A DNA stretch of 64,000 nt. Origin: Candidatus Pandoraea novymonadis. Its GTDB lineage: Bacteria > Pseudomonadota > Gammaproteobacteria > Burkholderiales > Burkholderiaceae. Location of the stretch: the NCBI RefSeq assembly GCF_003004665.1, contig NZ_MUHY01000004.1, positions 1 to 64,000 of the forward strand. The letters are read 5' to 3'. The translations under genes were made by a program, and so were the position numbers. The notes under the pieces are model-generated. The model saw nothing but the letters and a program-made list of their open reading frames with translations, was not told where the DNA came from and ran no database searches. Below, piece after piece: positions 54,514-64,000 of this stretch; the stretch's first letter is position 1, and every line of letters begins with the position of its first letter.

Positions 54514-55152
54514 ATGACGTTGGACACGTTAAAATTTTTTATTTCCCTGTTGGCACTAGTTAATCCACTGGGTGCTATCCCGTTGTTTATCAGCTTGACT
54601 GGACAACAGACATCAACAGAAAAGCGCCACACGATAAAGGTGACAGCCATATCAGTTGCGTTAGTAGTGGTGTGTTCGGGATTATTTGGCGAGCATATCA
54701 TTCGCTTCTTTGGTATTTCGGTAGCATCGCTCGAAGTAGGTGGCGGTATTATCATGTTGCTGATGGCGGTGAATATGCTTAATGCTAAATCTGCCAATAA
54801 CAGCGATCGGGCCACGGATGAAGAGCGCTATGAGGCTAGAGCGCGACCGAATATTGCTGTAGTACCACTTGCCATTCCTTTGTTGACTGGGCCAGGTACG
54901 ATTAGCACTGTAATTATCTATGCGGGTCGTGGTGCGCAACATTGGACACAAATACTTCTGTGGCTTGTTGTTATCGGCATTGCTTTGGGTACTGTTGTTT
55001 GGTTAGCCCTGCGTCTGGCGGAGCGGATAGAACATTGGTTAGGATATACGGGGATCAATATCGGGACGCGTTTGATGGGATTGATTCTGTCGGCACTGGC
55101 TGTGGAATTTATTATTGATGGTTTAAGGATATTACTTCCAGGCTTGAAATGA
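54514..55152 (+). CDS. MarC family membrane protein
   Basis: A 212-residue inner-membrane protein with six hydrophobic segments and the family signatures [18 protein letters not shown] and [19 protein letters not shown]. The family's role is unknown; the old link to multiple antibiotic resistance was withdrawn. It sits inside the his cluster between hisB and hisH, as in Burkholderia, and overlaps hisH by four bases. Confidence 0.9.
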   Translation: MTLDTLKFFISLLALVNPLGAIPLFISLTGQQTSTEKRHTIKVTAISVALVVVCSGLFGEHIIRFFGISVASLEVGGGIIMLLMAVNMLNAKSANNSDRATDEERYEARARPNIAVVPLAIPLLTGPGTISTVIIYAGRGAQHWTQILLWLVVIGIALGTVVWLALRLAERIEHWLGYTGINIGTRLMGLILSALAVEFIIDGLRILLPGLK

Positions 55153-55787
55153 CCAAGATTGCAATCGTCGATTACGGTATGGGTAACTTGCATTCGGTTT
55201 GTCAGGCACTGCGTTTCGCAGCACCGGAAGCACAGATTAGACTCACCAGAAATGCTAATGAGATTCGTGTAGCAGATCGTGTTGTTTTGCCAGGACAGGG
55301 TGCGATGCATGATTGTATGGAAAGCTTGGATGCATTAGATCTGCGCCAAGCAGTGCTCCATGCTGCTGCAACTAAGCCATTGTTCGCTGTCTGTGTGGGG
55401 GAGCAGATGCTCTTCGAGATTAGTGAGGAATCTAATGTGCCAGCACTGGGAATCATGCCTGGCCGAGTTGTACGTTTCCGCCTCGATGGACAGCGGCAAG
55501 ATGATGGTTCACGCTTTAAGGTGCCACAGATGGGATGGAACCGGGTTCGCCAGACGCTCAATCACCCGATATGGTTCGGTATTCCGGACAACTCTTATTT
55601 CTACTTTGTGCACAGCTATTACGTGGTTCCTGTCGATCCTACATTGACGGCTGGTGAAACAAAATACGGTGTCGATTTTACCTGTGCAGTCGCACGCGAT
55701 AATATTTTTGCAACACAGTTTCACCCGGAGAAAAGTAGCGTACACGGACTTGCACTCTACCGAAATTTTTTGCGCTGGAATCCTTGA
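55149..55787 (+). CDS. hisH: Imidazole glycerol phosphate synthase, glutaminase subunit
   Basis: HisH supplies ammonia from glutamine to HisF. It is 212 residues, class I amidotransferase. The nucleophile is C82 ([11 protein letters not shown]), the oxyanion strand is LPGQGAM, and the catalytic His and Glu are in QFHPEKS. The start overlaps marC by four bases. Confidence 0.95.
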   Translation: MTKIAIVDYGMGNLHSVCQALRFAAPEAQIRLTRNANEIRVADRVVLPGQGAMHDCMESLDALDLRQAVLHAAATKPLFAVCVGEQMLFEISEESNVPALGIMPGRVVRFRLDGQRQDDGSRFKVPQMGWNRVRQTLNHPIWFGIPDNSYFYFVHSYYVVPVDPTLTAGETKYGVDFTCAVARDNIFATQFHPEKSSVHGLALYRNFLRWNP

Positions 55788-55941
55788 TTTTACAGGTATC
55801 TCGGATGCTTTGGATTCATGATAATGCCCTATAGTGGTTGCTATTTTTGGCTGAATTGGTTTCGATTGCTGAGTGTACCAGTTCTTCTGAGAGGAATCCT
55901 AGTGGGGTTTGGTACTTATCTTTTTCATTTTACGATTGTCT

Positions 55942-56691
55942 ATGCAGCTTATTCCAGCTATCGACTTGAAAGACGGTCAATGTGTGCGCCTCAAACAAGG
56001 TGACATGGATCAAACCACTGTATTCTCCGAGAATCCTGTTTCTATGGCTCGGTATTGGGTCGAGCAGGGTGCTCGGCGGTTGCATTTAGTGGATTTGAAT
56101 GGTGCGTTCGCAGGCAAACCACGTAATGTAGAGACGATCCGTGAGATTATCGAGGAGGTGGGTAACAAAATTCCTATCCAATTGGGTGGGGGTATTCGTG
56201 ATCTGGCCACCATTGAACACTATCTCGATAGTGGCTTGTCCTACGTTATTATTGGTACAGCAGCAGTGAAAAATCCTGGATTCCTTATGGAGGCATCATC
56301 TGCTTTTGGTGGACATATTATCGTTGGAATTGATGCTAAGAATGGAAAGGTCGCTACTGATGGCTGGAGTAAACTCACGGGCCATGAAGTTGTCGATCTT
56401 GCACGTAAATTTGAAGGCTACGGTATCGAGTCCATAATCTACACTGATATTGGCCGCGATGGCATGTTGCAGGGAATTAATATCGATGCGACAGTGCGCC
56501 TGGCTCGGGCCGTAAAGGTGCCTGTTATTGCCTCCGGGGGACTATCGAATTTGAGCGATATCGATGCGCTGTGCGCGATTGAAGAGGATGGTGTCGAAGG
56601 TGTAATTTGTGGTCGAGCGATTTATTCCGGTGACCTTGTTTTTTCAGATGCGCAAGCGCGGGCTGATATGTTTTCGAAAGGAGAGGTGTAA
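55942..56691 (+). CDS. hisA: ProFAR isomerase
   Basis: HisA isomerises ProFAR to PRFAR in a TIM barrel. It is 249 residues from ATG 55942 ([17 protein letters not shown]); the frame back to 55909 is not conserved. The catalytic aspartates are in IPAIDLKDG and YTDIGRDGM, and the phosphate loops QLGGGIR and IASGGLS are present. No clear ribosome binding site is seen. A 154-base spacer separates it from hisH. Confidence 0.95.
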   Translation: MQLIPAIDLKDGQCVRLKQGDMDQTTVFSENPVSMARYWVEQGARRLHLVDLNGAFAGKPRNVETIREIIEEVGNKIPIQLGGGIRDLATIEHYLDSGLSYVIIGTAAVKNPGFLMEASSAFGGHIIVGIDAKNGKVATDGWSKLTGHEVVDLARKFEGYGIESIIYTDIGRDGMLQGINIDATVRLARAVKVPVIASGGLSNLSDIDALCAIEEDGVEGVICGRAIYSGDLVFSDAQARADMFSKGEV

Positions 56692-56720
56692 GCGGCCTGT
56701 CGCCGTCACGCGCCGTCACT

Positions 56721-57494
56721 ATGGCTTTGGCTAAGCGTATAATTCCTTGTCTTGATGTTACTGCAGGTCGGGTCGTCAAAGGGGTTAATTTCCTTGAGTT
56801 ACGTGATGCAGGGGATCCAGTTGAAATTGCCTCTCGTTACGATGAGCAGGGAGCTGACGAACTAACTTTTCTTGATATCACGGCGACTTCTGATGGTCGT
56901 GACTTCATTTTGCCGATTATTGAAGCGGTAGCGTCCAAAGTATTTATTCCTTTGACTGTAGGCGGTGGAGTACGAGAGGTTTCTGATGTGCGCCGGTTGC
57001 TTAATGCGGGTGCAGATAAAGTTGCTATGAATTCGTCTGCTGTTGCTAATTCTAATCTTGTGGCAGAGGCTGCCAGTAAATACGGATCTCAGTGTATTGT
57101 GGTGGCTATCGATGCTAAGCGCGTATTTGTTGAGGGTGAGTCCTCACGTTGGGAGGTTTTTACGCATGGGGGTCGGAAGAGCACTGGTTTGGACGTTGTG
57201 GTTTGGGCTAAACGTATTGAAGAACTTGGTGCAGGTGAAATTATACTCACCAGTATGGATCGTGATGGCACTAAAATTGGATTTGATTTAGAGCTAACGC
57301 GAGCTGTATCCGACAACGTCATGATTCCCGTGATTGCTTCGGGTGGTGTTGGGTCATTGGCGGACCTCGCAAACGGCATTACACAAGGTCATGCTGACGC
57401 GGTGTTGGCGGCAAGTATTTTCCATTACGGTGACCATACAATTGGTGAAGCTAAGAATTTCATGGCGGATCAAGGTATTTCAGTGAGGTTGTAA
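56721..57494 (+). CDS. hisF: Imidazole glycerol phosphate synthase, cyclase subunit
   Basis: HisF uses ammonia from HisH to close the imidazole ring and releases AICAR. It is 257 residues. The catalytic aspartates are in [14 protein letters not shown] and TSMDRDGTK; the phosphate loops are TVGGGVR and IASGGVG. Full length. Confidence 0.96.
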   Translation: MALAKRIIPCLDVTAGRVVKGVNFLELRDAGDPVEIASRYDEQGADELTFLDITATSDGRDFILPIIEAVASKVFIPLTVGGGVREVSDVRRLLNAGADKVAMNSSAVANSNLVAEAASKYGSQCIVVAIDAKRVFVEGESSRWEVFTHGGRKSTGLDVVVWAKRIEELGAGEIILTSMDRDGTKIGFDLELTRAVSDNVMIPVIASGGVGSLADLANGITQGHADAVLAASIFHYGDHTIGEAKNFMADQGISVRL

Positions 57495-57500
57495 TAAAGC

Positions 57501-57899
57501 ATGATAAAAGATTGGTTAGATCAAGTGAGATGGGATGAAAACGGCTTAGTACCAGCGATCGCTCAGGAGATTGAAACCAATGACTTGCTGATGGTGGCCT
57601 GGATGAATCGAGATGCGTTGAAGCTTACGGTGAAAGTCGGTGAGGTCATTTATTGGTCACGTTCTCGTAAGCGTTTGTGGCATAAGGGTGAAGAATCGGG
57701 TCATGTGCAGAAGGTACATGACATTCGCCTGGATTGCGATGCAGACGTTATTTTATTGAAGGTCAAGCAGATCGAAGGTATTGCTTGCCACACAGGTCGG
57801 TATTCCTGCTTTTTTCGTAAACTGGAAGGATCTGGGTTAGATGTGTGTTGGACAATAGATGAGCCAGTACTCAAAGATCCAAATAGAATTTATAAGTGA
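57501..57899 (+). CDS. hisI: Phosphoribosyl-AMP cyclohydrolase
   Basis: HisI opens the adenine ring of phosphoribosyl-AMP. It is 132 residues, the separate monofunctional form. Metal-binding residues are in [12 protein letters not shown] and the cysteines in [13 protein letters not shown]. It is followed by hisE with overlapping ends. Confidence 0.95.
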   Translation: MIKDWLDQVRWDENGLVPAIAQEIETNDLLMVAWMNRDALKLTVKVGEVIYWSRSRKRLWHKGEESGHVQKVHDIRLDCDADVILLKVKQIEGIACHTGRYSCFFRKLEGSGLDVCWTIDEPVLKDPNRIYK

Positions 57900-57904
57900 G
57901 TCAG

Positions 57905-58261
57905 ATGAATAAAACTTTGAAACGAGTGACTGAGGTCATCAAATCCCGCAAAGGCGGTGATAAGAATGAATCTTACGTGGCGAGTTTATTTCATAAAGGT
58001 GATGATGCCATACTTAAAAAAATTGCCGAAGAAGCTACAGAGATTATCTTGGCTGCGAAAGATATCCGCATTGGAGCGTCTTCCTTGTCTGGTGATTTGA
58101 AGCAGAAGCTTGTCAACGAGACTACCGATTTTTGGTTTCATAGCATGGTACTTTTGGTTCATCATGGTCTCTCACCGGATGCGGTGTTGACTGAACTGGA
58201 ACGTCGTGAAGGATTGTCTGGGCTGACGGAGAAGGCACAACGTAAGTCGTCTGATGGCTAA
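57905..58261 (+). CDS. hisE: Phosphoribosyl-ATP pyrophosphatase
   Basis: HisE removes pyrophosphate from phosphoribosyl-ATP. It is 118 residues with the MazG-like metal motif [18 protein letters not shown] 57905 is preferred because AAGTGAG precedes it; a GTG at 57896 overlaps the hisI stop. Last gene of the his cluster. Confidence 0.94.
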   Translation: MNKTLKRVTEVIKSRKGGDKNESYVASLFHKGDDAILKKIAEEATEIILAAKDIRIGASSLSGDLKQKLVNETTDFWFHSMVLLVHHGLSPDAVLTELERREGLSGLTEKAQRKSSDG

Positions 58262-58584
58262 ATGTTTGTCTATTGTCGAAATTAAAGTGCGGATGTTACT
58301 TGCGCAAGGATTACCAAATTTTCCATACAGAATCTTTGTTCGTCAATAGTTGTTATCAACGATTTATCCTTACGATAGGGAATTATTGAGAGAGATAAAA
58401 TTGGAGTCACAGTATGGTCTTTCATATTATTGGTTCTAGTTGATCTTGGGTTTCGTTGGCTTGATATCCATTTTCGCTTATCTTCTTTAGATTATTTGCA
58501 GAATTATGATGTATCAGGAGAAGCGATCTCTTAGCATCTGACGATGCTTTATGCTGACAATGACGCAATCTCACTAAGGATCAA
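58262..58584. other. Gap between hisE and the HIT gene
   Basis: About 320 AT-rich bases. As I recall, relatives have a small membrane-protein gene (DUF4870 type) here. I could not recognise a clear piece of it. No terminator or RNA was identified. Confidence 0.4.
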
Positions 58585-58962
58585 ATGCTCATGGGTCATG
58601 ATGAATGTATTTTCTGCAAGATTGCTATTGGGCAAGTTTTGAGCGAGCAGGTTTATGCGGATAGTGATTTGATCGTCTTCAAGGATATTAGACCGGTGGC
58701 GCCGCTCCATTTGTTGGTGGTGCCTCGCCGTCATATCCCGACCTTGCAGCATTGCGAAAGCGAAGATCAGGAACTGCTTGGGAAAATGATGTTATTAGCA
58801 CCCAAATTGGCGAGAGAATTTGGCTATGCTTACGAGCCAGGATCGGACAAGGAGGCCAATGGTTTTCGTGTAGTAATGAATACCGGCCCGGGTGGTGGCC
58901 AAGAACTCTATCATATTCATATGCATGTGATAGCGGGACTACGTCCTTCGATATGTATGTGA
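58585..58962 (+). CDS. HIT family (histidine triad) nucleotide-binding protein
   Basis: A HINT-like hydrolase that cleaves nucleoside phosphoramidates such as AMP-lysine. It is 125 residues. The N-terminal cysteine motif CIFCKIAIG and the histidine triad HIHMHVI are present, with NTGPGGGQ before it. The last residues (RPSICM) differ from the usual tryptophan-containing end. AAGGA at 58576-58580 lies four bases before ATG 58585; ATG 58591 is also possible. Confidence 0.9.
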   Translation: MLMGHDECIFCKIAIGQVLSEQVYADSDLIVFKDIRPVAPLHLLVVPRRHIPTLQHCESEDQELLGKMMLLAPKLAREFGYAYEPGSDKEANGFRVVMNTGPGGGQELYHIHMHVIAGLRPSICM

Positions 58963-59028
58963 GAGTTCACCTGACAGAAATAAGTATTAATGCCGATAAA
59001 TAGAAACGGGAGCACTAGGAGATTTTTT

Positions 59029-59253
59029 ATGGGTTATCTCAGTATTTCTCATTGGATTGTTGTTTTCTTGATTGTTATGATGATTTTTGGTACGAAGAAG
59101 CTTCGTGATATTGGGAGCGATCTAGGGGGGGCGGTGAAGGGTTTTAAGGATGGAATGAAGGAAAGTAGTACTGCTTCTTCATCGAAGGATATGGAGCCGC
59201 AATCCTATAACAACATAACTATCGACATGCAAAAAGAAGATACTAGCCAATAA
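59029..59253 (+). CDS. tatA: Sec-independent translocase subunit TatA
   Basis: TatA forms the pore of the twin-arginine export system for folded proteins. It is 74 residues: membrane helix ([16 protein letters not shown]), the [21 protein letters not shown] amphipathic helix and a polar tail. ATG 59029 has AGGAG at 59017-59021; the frame upstream to 58990 is not family-like. Confidence 0.94.
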   Translation: MGYLSISHWIVVFLIVMMIFGTKKLRDIGSDLGGAVKGFKDGMKESSTASSSKDMEPQSYNNITIDMQKEDTSQ

Positions 59254-59278
59254 CGATAAGGTTAAAGGCCAAAACGGC

Positions 59279-59818
59279 ATGATAGATCTCGGTTTGTCCA
59301 AGCTGATTCTGACCGGTGTAGTTGCGCTGGTTGTTATTGGTCCGGAACGTCTTCCGAAAGTAACTCGTATGGCGGGAGCGTTGTTTTCCCGTGCACAACG
59401 TTATCTCAATGATGTTAAGGCGCAAGTGAAAAGTGAAATGGAACTTGATGAATTGCTTAATGTCGGTCGTGAATTTGAGGATATCGCACGCGGTTTCGAG
59501 AGTACGATCAACACACATTTGTACTTAAAGGATGATGATGCATTAAATGACATTTTTTTGAATGAGGCGACAATGATGCCGTCAACACATGTTTCATTAG
59601 CCCATTATGTTGCTGATTCAGTAGATACCGCTGAGCCTACGATGAGATTCTCTATGAATCTGAAAAGCGTTAATCGGCGCAATTGGCGTGTGAAACGTAG
59701 GGTGATGCCGCTTTGGTATAAACAAGCGACGCGCACAAAAATATACTTGCAGTCGGGGGCCGCTCGTATGGCGCGGCATATGCCAAGAACCATGCGCCGT
59801 CCGATGAAATTCTTTTAA
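59279..59818 (+). CDS. tatB: Sec-independent translocase subunit TatB
   Basis: TatB works with TatC in recognising twin-arginine signals. It is 179 residues with an N-terminal membrane helix and the GPERLPKVTRMAGALF hinge, then an amphipathic helix with LNDVKAQVKSEMELDEL. The tail after about residue 90 is basic and poorly conserved, as is common. Confidence 0.92.
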   Translation: MIDLGLSKLILTGVVALVVIGPERLPKVTRMAGALFSRAQRYLNDVKAQVKSEMELDELLNVGREFEDIARGFESTINTHLYLKDDDALNDIFLNEATMMPSTHVSLAHYVADSVDTAEPTMRFSMNLKSVNRRNWRVKRRVMPLWYKQATRTKIYLQSGAARMARHMPRTMRRPMKFF

Positions 59819-59885
59819 GTTTGTGGACCCCAACTAGCTAGCCTCCAGAATTAAAGCAGTCTAGGATAATTCCAAGAGGATTTAT

Positions 59886-60650
59886 GTGACTAACAAACAG
59901 AAAATTCCTGGAGGGGATATAGAAGCAACATTTTTTTCACATTTGATAGAGTTACGTGCCCGCATCATTCGTGCTGGAGGGGCGGTTCTCATAGTATTTT
60001 TTAGTCTTATCTATTGGGCTCCGGATATTTTCTGCTTGCTATCAAGTCCATTGCTGAAATCGCTTCCAAGAGGCGGCAAGATGATCGTCACGGACATCAG
60101 CGGTTCATTTTTTGTGCCGATGAAGGTCACGATGATAGTATCAATTGTTGTTGCATTTCCGATCGTGCTTTATCAGGCTTGGGCATTCATTGCGCCTGGA
60201 CTATATCGGCATGAGAAGAGACTCGTGATTCCGTTGGTCGTAAGCAGTTACGCGTTGTTTCTTGTAGGCATCGCATTTGCATATTTTCTTGTATTTCCAA
60301 CAGTTTTTCAGTTCATGGCTCATTACAATGCACCATTAGGTGCGGAGATGAACACCGATATTAATAGCTATCTCAGCTTCGTCCTAACGATGTTTCTTTG
60401 TTTTGGTATTACGTTTGAGATGCCGTTGGCGGTCGTACTGCTAGTACATCTAGGTGTTGTTAGTCTAGAAAAACTTAAGCAAAGCCGCCCTTATGCAGTT
60501 GTTGGTTCATTTGTCGTCGCTGCGATTGTTACACCGCCAGACGTTCTATCTCAGGTCATGCTTGCAATTTCACTGGTTTTGCTTTACGAATTTGGTTTGA
60601 TTGCCGCGCGTATATTTGTGAAGTCGCCTGCTCACAGAAATGATGAGTGA
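59886..60650 (+). CDS. tatC: Sec-independent translocase subunit TatC
   Basis: TatC is the twin-arginine signal receptor. It is 254 residues with six membrane segments. The N-terminal FFSHLIELRARIIRA and the periplasmic loop with conserved Glu (FVLTMFLCFGITFEMP) are in place. The start is GTG 59886, after AAGAGGA. The Rieske protein at the end of the window is a likely substrate. Confidence 0.95.
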   Translation: MTNKQKIPGGDIEATFFSHLIELRARIIRAGGAVLIVFFSLIYWAPDIFCLLSSPLLKSLPRGGKMIVTDISGSFFVPMKVTMIVSIVVAFPIVLYQAWAFIAPGLYRHEKRLVIPLVVSSYALFLVGIAFAYFLVFPTVFQFMAHYNAPLGAEMNTDINSYLSFVLTMFLCFGITFEMPLAVVLLVHLGVVSLEKLKQSRPYAVVGSFVVAAIVTPPDVLSQVMLAISLVLLYEFGLIAARIFVKSPAHRNDE

Positions 60651-60732
60651 TGTCGGTGCCTGTTTTATGTTTCTTATCAAGCTTTGTCTTTGTATTTTTG
60701 AGGTGATTCGGATACATAGAAGTTATCATCCG

Positions 60733-61938
60733 TTAATACCCACTGTTATCGTCTCCTTCTTCTAAAGGGCGTTTGGGGGGTGGAGGACGTTTCCCAACTA
60801 TTACTTGTAGATCGATGGTTTTCTTTTTTCGTTTTAGTTGGATTGCCGTAGACACACCGGGCTTTAGCTGAGCAATAATGTTGAGAAGTTCAGTCGTGTC
60901 ACGAATTGTGGTATCGCCAACCTTGGTCAAGGTATCCCCTGGCTGAATGCACGCCTTATCCGCAGGACTACCTTGCACGACTCCTGCAATAATCACACCG
61001 GAGTCCTGTTGCAGACCGAACGATTCTGCAATATCAGCCGTAATATCTTGCGGTTCTACACCGATCCAGCCACGCGTGACTGTACCAGTAGTGATGATGG
61101 ATTCCAGCACAGAACGAGTCGTGGATATAGGGATCGCGAAGCCGATGCCCATATTGCCTCCGCTGCGTGAGTAGATAGCTGTGTTGATGCCAAGTAAGTT
61201 GCCATGCACATCTACTAGTGCGCCACCTGAATTACCAGGATTGATAGCAGCATCGGTCTGAATGAAGTTCTCAAAAGTACTGATATCGAGATGATTGCGA
61301 CCAAGTGCACTAATGATACCCATGGTGACTGTTTGTCCTACTCCAAACGGATTACCAATGGCTAACACCACATCCCCGACGCGTACCTTTTCCATGCCAC
61401 CGAGAGTAATGGCAGGTAGATTGTCGAGTGTAATCTTTAGGACGGTTAGATCGGTTTCTGGATCGCTTCCAACTAGTTTGGCACAGGCTTTACGACCGTC
61501 CGCAAGTGCTATCTCAATTTCGTCAGCGCCATCGATTACATGGTGATTTGTGAGAATGTATCCTTGACTGCTGACGATGACACCGGAGCCAAGGCTTGGT
61601 ACCGGTTCCTGGCGAATAGCAGTACCGCTATCACCGAAAAAATAGCGGAACAATGGATCGTCGAAGCGAGGATCGCGTTTGGCACGATTCTTTTTATTGG
61701 AGAAAATGCTAACCACAGATGGCATGGCTTTTTGTGCACCATCTGCATACGAGTCTTGTGTCGTCTTTTCGGACAGACTATTTGTCGTCTCTTGGAACGC
61801 AATAGTGGGATTGACCGACTGATAGCCAAATGGTCTTTGACCTGGTAACCACTGTGGTTTCAAGGTCGCGATTATAAATAATAGCGCGAGTAGTATAGTG
61901 ACCGCTTGCGCAAACAGGAGCCAGAAGCGTCTGAACAT
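60733..61938 (-). CDS. degQ: S1C serine protease, DegQ/DegS-like (HtrA family)
   Basis: A membrane-anchored periplasmic quality-control protease. It is 401 residues: an N-terminal hydrophobic anchor (about residues 8-25), a trypsin-like domain with the triad H133 (TNHHV), D163 (ETDLTVL) and S237 (GNSGGA), one PDZ domain (about 285-375) and a proline-rich end. One PDZ and an uncleaved anchor resemble DegS more than DegP. It is divergent from the NIF3 gene with only 15 bases between start codons. Confidence 0.92.
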   Translation of the reverse strand: MFRRFWLLFAQAVTILLALLFIIATLKPQWLPGQRPFGYQSVNPTIAFQETTNSLSEKTTQDSYADGAQKAMPSVVSIFSNKKNRAKRDPRFDDPLFRYFFGDSGTAIRQEPVPSLGSGVIVSSQGYILTNHHVIDGADEIEIALADGRKACAKLVGSDPETDLTVLKITLDNLPAITLGGMEKVRVGDVVLAIGNPFGVGQTVTMGIISALGRNHLDISTFENFIQTDAAINPGNSGGALVDVHGNLLGINTAIYSRSGGNMGIGFAIPISTTRSVLESIITTGTVTRGWIGVEPQDITADIAESFGLQQDSGVIIAGVVQGSPADKACIQPGDTLTKVGDTTIRDTTELLNIIAQLKPGVSTAIQLKRKKKTIDLQVIVGKRPPPPKRPLEEGDDNSGY

Positions 61939-61953
61939 GAAGGAGAAAAAACC

Positions 61954-62703
61954 TTGATAAATCGTATTAATTTAGAATTGTATCTTAACGATACACTTCA
62001 AATCTCAAAATTTCAGGATTATTGCCCAAATGGGCTTCAAGTAGAAGGATGTCCAGAAATTAGAAAACTTGCCTCTGGGGTGACTGCTAGTCAAGCTTTT
62101 CTAGAAGCAGCACGTGATTGGGGAAGCGACGCAGTGCTAGTACACCACGGATATTTTTGGAAAAATGAGGAATCTTGCATTGTTGGTATTAAGCGTCGCC
62201 GCCTAGGTCTTTTGATTGAGAACGACATGAACCTATTTGCTTATCACCTTCCGCTTGATGCACATTCAGAATTGGGTAATAACGCGCAATTGGCTATTTT
62301 GCTTGGCTTTATCTCTCATGCCCGTTTTGGCCCAGATCAACTAGGTTGGCTTGGTACGCTCGAACGAGCAATGACTTTACGTGAACTGGCGCAGCGTGTG
62401 GATATTAAATTGGGACGTGTACCACTATTATTGGGTGATCCGGATCGACCGATAAAAAAAGTTGCATGGTGTACCGGTGGTGCTCAAGGATTTTTCGAAG
62501 CTGCTATTGCCGCAGGAGCAGATGTTTATCTAAGCGGTGAGGTGTCTGAGCAGAATACACATTTGGCACGAGAATCGGGTGTTGGTTTCTTAGGAGCAGG
62601 ACATCATGCGACGGAGTGTTGGGGAGTGAAGGCGTTAGGCGAGCATATTGCTAAAACGTTTGAGATTGAGCATTGTTTTTTTGACATCCCGAATCCAGTT
62701 TAG
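61954..62703 (+). CDS. NIF3/YbgI family protein (dinuclear metal-binding)
   Basis: A conserved protein of 249 residues; some relatives are GTP cyclohydrolase 1 type 2-like, but the role is not settled. The metal-binding residues are visible: [14 protein letters not shown], the C-terminal SGEVSEQN and GAGHHATE. The start is TTG 61954, six bases after AGGAGAA at 61941-61947, giving [13 protein letters not shown], which matches the family. An in-frame ATG at 61906 lies inside the opposing degQ gene and is rejected. Confidence 0.9.
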   Translation: MINRINLELYLNDTLQISKFQDYCPNGLQVEGCPEIRKLASGVTASQAFLEAARDWGSDAVLVHHGYFWKNEESCIVGIKRRRLGLLIENDMNLFAYHLPLDAHSELGNNAQLAILLGFISHARFGPDQLGWLGTLERAMTLRELAQRVDIKLGRVPLLLGDPDRPIKKVAWCTGGAQGFFEAAIAAGADVYLSGEVSEQNTHLARESGVGFLGAGHHATECWGVKALGEHIAKTFEIEHCFFDIPNPV

Positions 62704-62991
62704 TGGCAATGTATCTGTAGGATGCAAGATGGCTTTGTGGAATTTGTACGCTGTTAAACAAAGGTTAATGTTGGTCCAGAATAGTCACGAGGGCTGAAAA
62801 ATAGTTATTTTCGAGTCAAGTGTTGACTTGATCTGCGAAGGTATAAGGATGGTCATAGATAAAATTTACAATGCCCTTTTTAAGAAAAATGAACTTGCTA
62901 GGCCAACTTCGGCTTCTAAAAGCCAGTTGATTTGACAATCGGTATGATTTTTTTCGCAATCTAACTATAACCTAGCAATTTTTAAAAAAAG

Positions 62992-63010
62992 CATCTTCAG
63001 CATGAAGATG
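62992..63010. repeat. Hairpin CATCTTCA/TGAAGATG
   Basis: Two eight-base arms are perfect inverted copies around a three-base loop (GCA). It lies 289 bases after the NIF3 stop codon, and no T-run follows on the plus strand; on the minus strand a T-run (TTTTTTTAAAAA complement) follows it. It could stop transcription from either side or be a protein site. Confidence 0.4.
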
Positions 63011-63253
63011 TGAAGATTGATAACTTCTTTTCTTTTTGAAGTAATTATTTGAACTACTGTAAAGTTTGTTCTATTTCACTTTTTTCAGTTAGGAGACTTT
63101 GGAGTATTTCTATTCATTCTATATTTTTTCTAAAGAGTATTTTCAGAGTTAGCTATTGACTATGTTGCATAGAAAGAAGTCGATAAATTGGTTATCTAAA
63201 AAATATGAGTGTATTTTTTTATGAATGAAATGCTTATTCATAGGAATTCTTGG

Positions 63254-63278
63254 AACACTATTTCCTGAAAATAGTGTT
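63254..63278. repeat. Hairpin AACACTATTT/AAATAGTGTT before petA
   Basis: Two ten-base arms are perfect inverted copies around a five-base loop (CCTGA). It lies about 110 bases upstream of petA, where a promoter would be expected. It may be an operator or a transcript hairpin; no known regulator motif was recognised. Confidence 0.5.
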
Positions 63279-63389
63279 GTAGCAGTATGTGATGTGTCAT
63301 GATGATTCTTACAATTTATATTGTAGAAATTCTGGATGGAAAGGTTGGAATTATCATGAAAATATCAATTTAATCGCGTAGGGCGTGTG

Positions 63390-63995
63390 ATGGGGAATGA
63401 TCAAGAAAAGCTCGTCGAGAATAGTCGTCGGAATTGGTTGATAGCAACATCTGTTGTTGGAGGTGTTGCAACATTAATACCATTCGTTGGGTATTTGCAA
63501 CCGTCAGAGCATGCAAAAGCCAGTGGCGCACCAGTCGAAGTTGATATTAGCCGTCTGAGGTCTGGTGAGAAGATGACTGTAAATTGGCGGGGATTGCCCG
63601 TATGGATTGTGTGGCGCACATCAGATGACATGGACTCGTTAGAGAAAGTAAAACCTGAGTTAGTTGATCCAGAATCAAAAGAAGTTTTTAGTTATCCTAT
63701 GCCTGAGTTTTGTAACAATGCGTATCGTGCTCGCATTGAGCGTAAAGATTTGCTGGTTGTCATCGGTATCTGTACTCACCTCGGTTGTATTCCTTTGGGG
63801 CCTTACGTGGCTAACAGTCTTGCGGCACTTGGCACCTATCCTGGATTTCTATGCCCATGTCATGGTTCAACATATGATATGTCTGGGCGCGTATTCAAAA
63901 ATAATCTTGCATCAAAGAATTTAGATATTCCCCGTTTCATGTTTTTGAGTGAGACGAAGATTGTGATCGGCCAAGATGAAAAAGGAGAGAGCTAA
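63390..63995 (+). CDS. petA: Ubiquinol-cytochrome c reductase iron-sulfur (Rieske) subunit
   Basis: The Rieske protein carries electrons from ubiquinol to cytochrome c1 in the bc1 complex. It is 201 residues. The N-terminus has a twin-arginine signal-anchor (NSRRNWLIATSVVGGVA). The 2Fe-2S ligands are C128 and H130 (CTHLGC) and C155 and H158 (CPCHGS), with C133 and C157 as the disulfide. ATG 63390 is chosen after AGGG at 63380-63383; a GTG at 63387 is directly before it. It starts the petABC operon and would use TatABC encoded upstream. Confidence 0.95.
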   Translation: MGNDQEKLVENSRRNWLIATSVVGGVATLIPFVGYLQPSEHAKASGAPVEVDISRLRSGEKMTVNWRGLPVWIVWRTSDDMDSLEKVKPELVDPESKEVFSYPMPEFCNNAYRARIERKDLLVVIGICTHLGCIPLGPYVANSLAALGTYPGFLCPCHGSTYDMSGRVFKNNLASKNLDIPRFMFLSETKIVIGQDEKGES

Positions 63996-64000
63996 TGGTG
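63995..64000 (+). CDS. petB: Start of cytochrome b gene (partial, cut by window end)
   Basis: The petA stop TAA overlaps an ATG at 63995 (TAATG), with AAGGAGAGAG at 63982-63991 as a strong ribosome binding site. Only two codons are visible. Calling it petB rests on the invariant petA-petB-petC order, not on protein sequence. Confidence 0.6.

Larger units (their letters stand above)
62704..63389. other. 686-base AT-rich gap before petA
   Basis: Very AT-rich and without any recognised protein fragment. It holds two perfect hairpins (62992-63010 and 63254-63278, listed separately) and a small palindrome TACAATTTATATTGTA at 63310-63325. The petABC promoter must lie here. In relatives the NIF3 and petA genes are closer, so part of this may be decayed sequence. 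Confidence 0.45.

Overview
The window is a stretch of core chromosome from a betaproteobacterium of the family Burkholderiaceae. Two things point there: gene order (rpsJ to rplQ, then dsbD-hemB-ysxC-cytochrome c4-resB-ccsA-lysA, aroK-aroB-dgt-gltBD, thiOSGE-mla-his-tat-degQ-nif3-pet) and the close match of the proteins to the Burkholderia/Paraburkholderia/Pandoraea forms as I remember them. By eye the DNA is far richer in A+T than free-living members of that family. Several genes expected from the conserved order are gone or survive only as wreckage (infA, cutA, hisC), and others have left no visible trace (murA between bolA and hisG, msrPQ between ccsA and lysA, the pilMNOPQ block between the PBP1A gene and aroK). 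That pattern suits a host-restricted bacterium with a shrinking genome, such as an endosymbiont. The species cannot be fixed from the sequence alone.

Layout. 1-14.8 kb: tRNA-Trp followed by the S10, spc and alpha ribosomal-protein operons with secY and rpoA, all on the plus strand, closed by a strong terminator after rplQ; infA between secY and rpmJ is a pseudogene. 14.8-25.7 kb: envelope redox and cytochrome c maturation (dsbD, cytochrome c4, resB, ccsA), haem synthesis (hemB), the ribosome-assembly GTPase ysxC, lysA, a small LptM-like lipoprotein and cyaY. 25.7-40.6 kb: PBP1A, aroK-aroB, dgt, a REP-associated tyrosine transposase gene, gltB-gltD and an SbmA/YddA-type ABC exporter. 41-44.3 kb: thiamine thiazole genes thiO-thiS-thiG-thiE. 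44.9-51.1 kb: the Mla phospholipid transport system (mlaF-E-D-A-C-B), a YadG/YadH-type ABC pair and a BolA/IbaG protein. 51.2-58.3 kb: the histidine genes hisG, D, (hisC pseudogene), B, marC, hisH, A, F, I, E. 58.6-64 kb: a HIT protein, tatA-B-C, a DegQ/DegS-like protease, a NIF3 protein, and the start of the cytochrome bc1 operon (petA, first codons of petB).

The retained genes fit together. Translation and secretion are intact. The cell still makes histidine (given another aminotransferase), chorismate, lysine, glutamate, haem and thiazole. It keeps an aerobic chain with c-type cytochromes, and the Rieske protein has the twin-arginine signal that the nearby TatABC system would read. Mla plus PBP1A indicates a Gram-negative envelope with peptidoglycan.

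I found no undescribed defence, toxin or mobile system. The most informative observations are the three partly decayed genes, at least two of which (infA, hisC) have second copies in related genomes, and several strong unexplained hairpins in AT-rich gaps.
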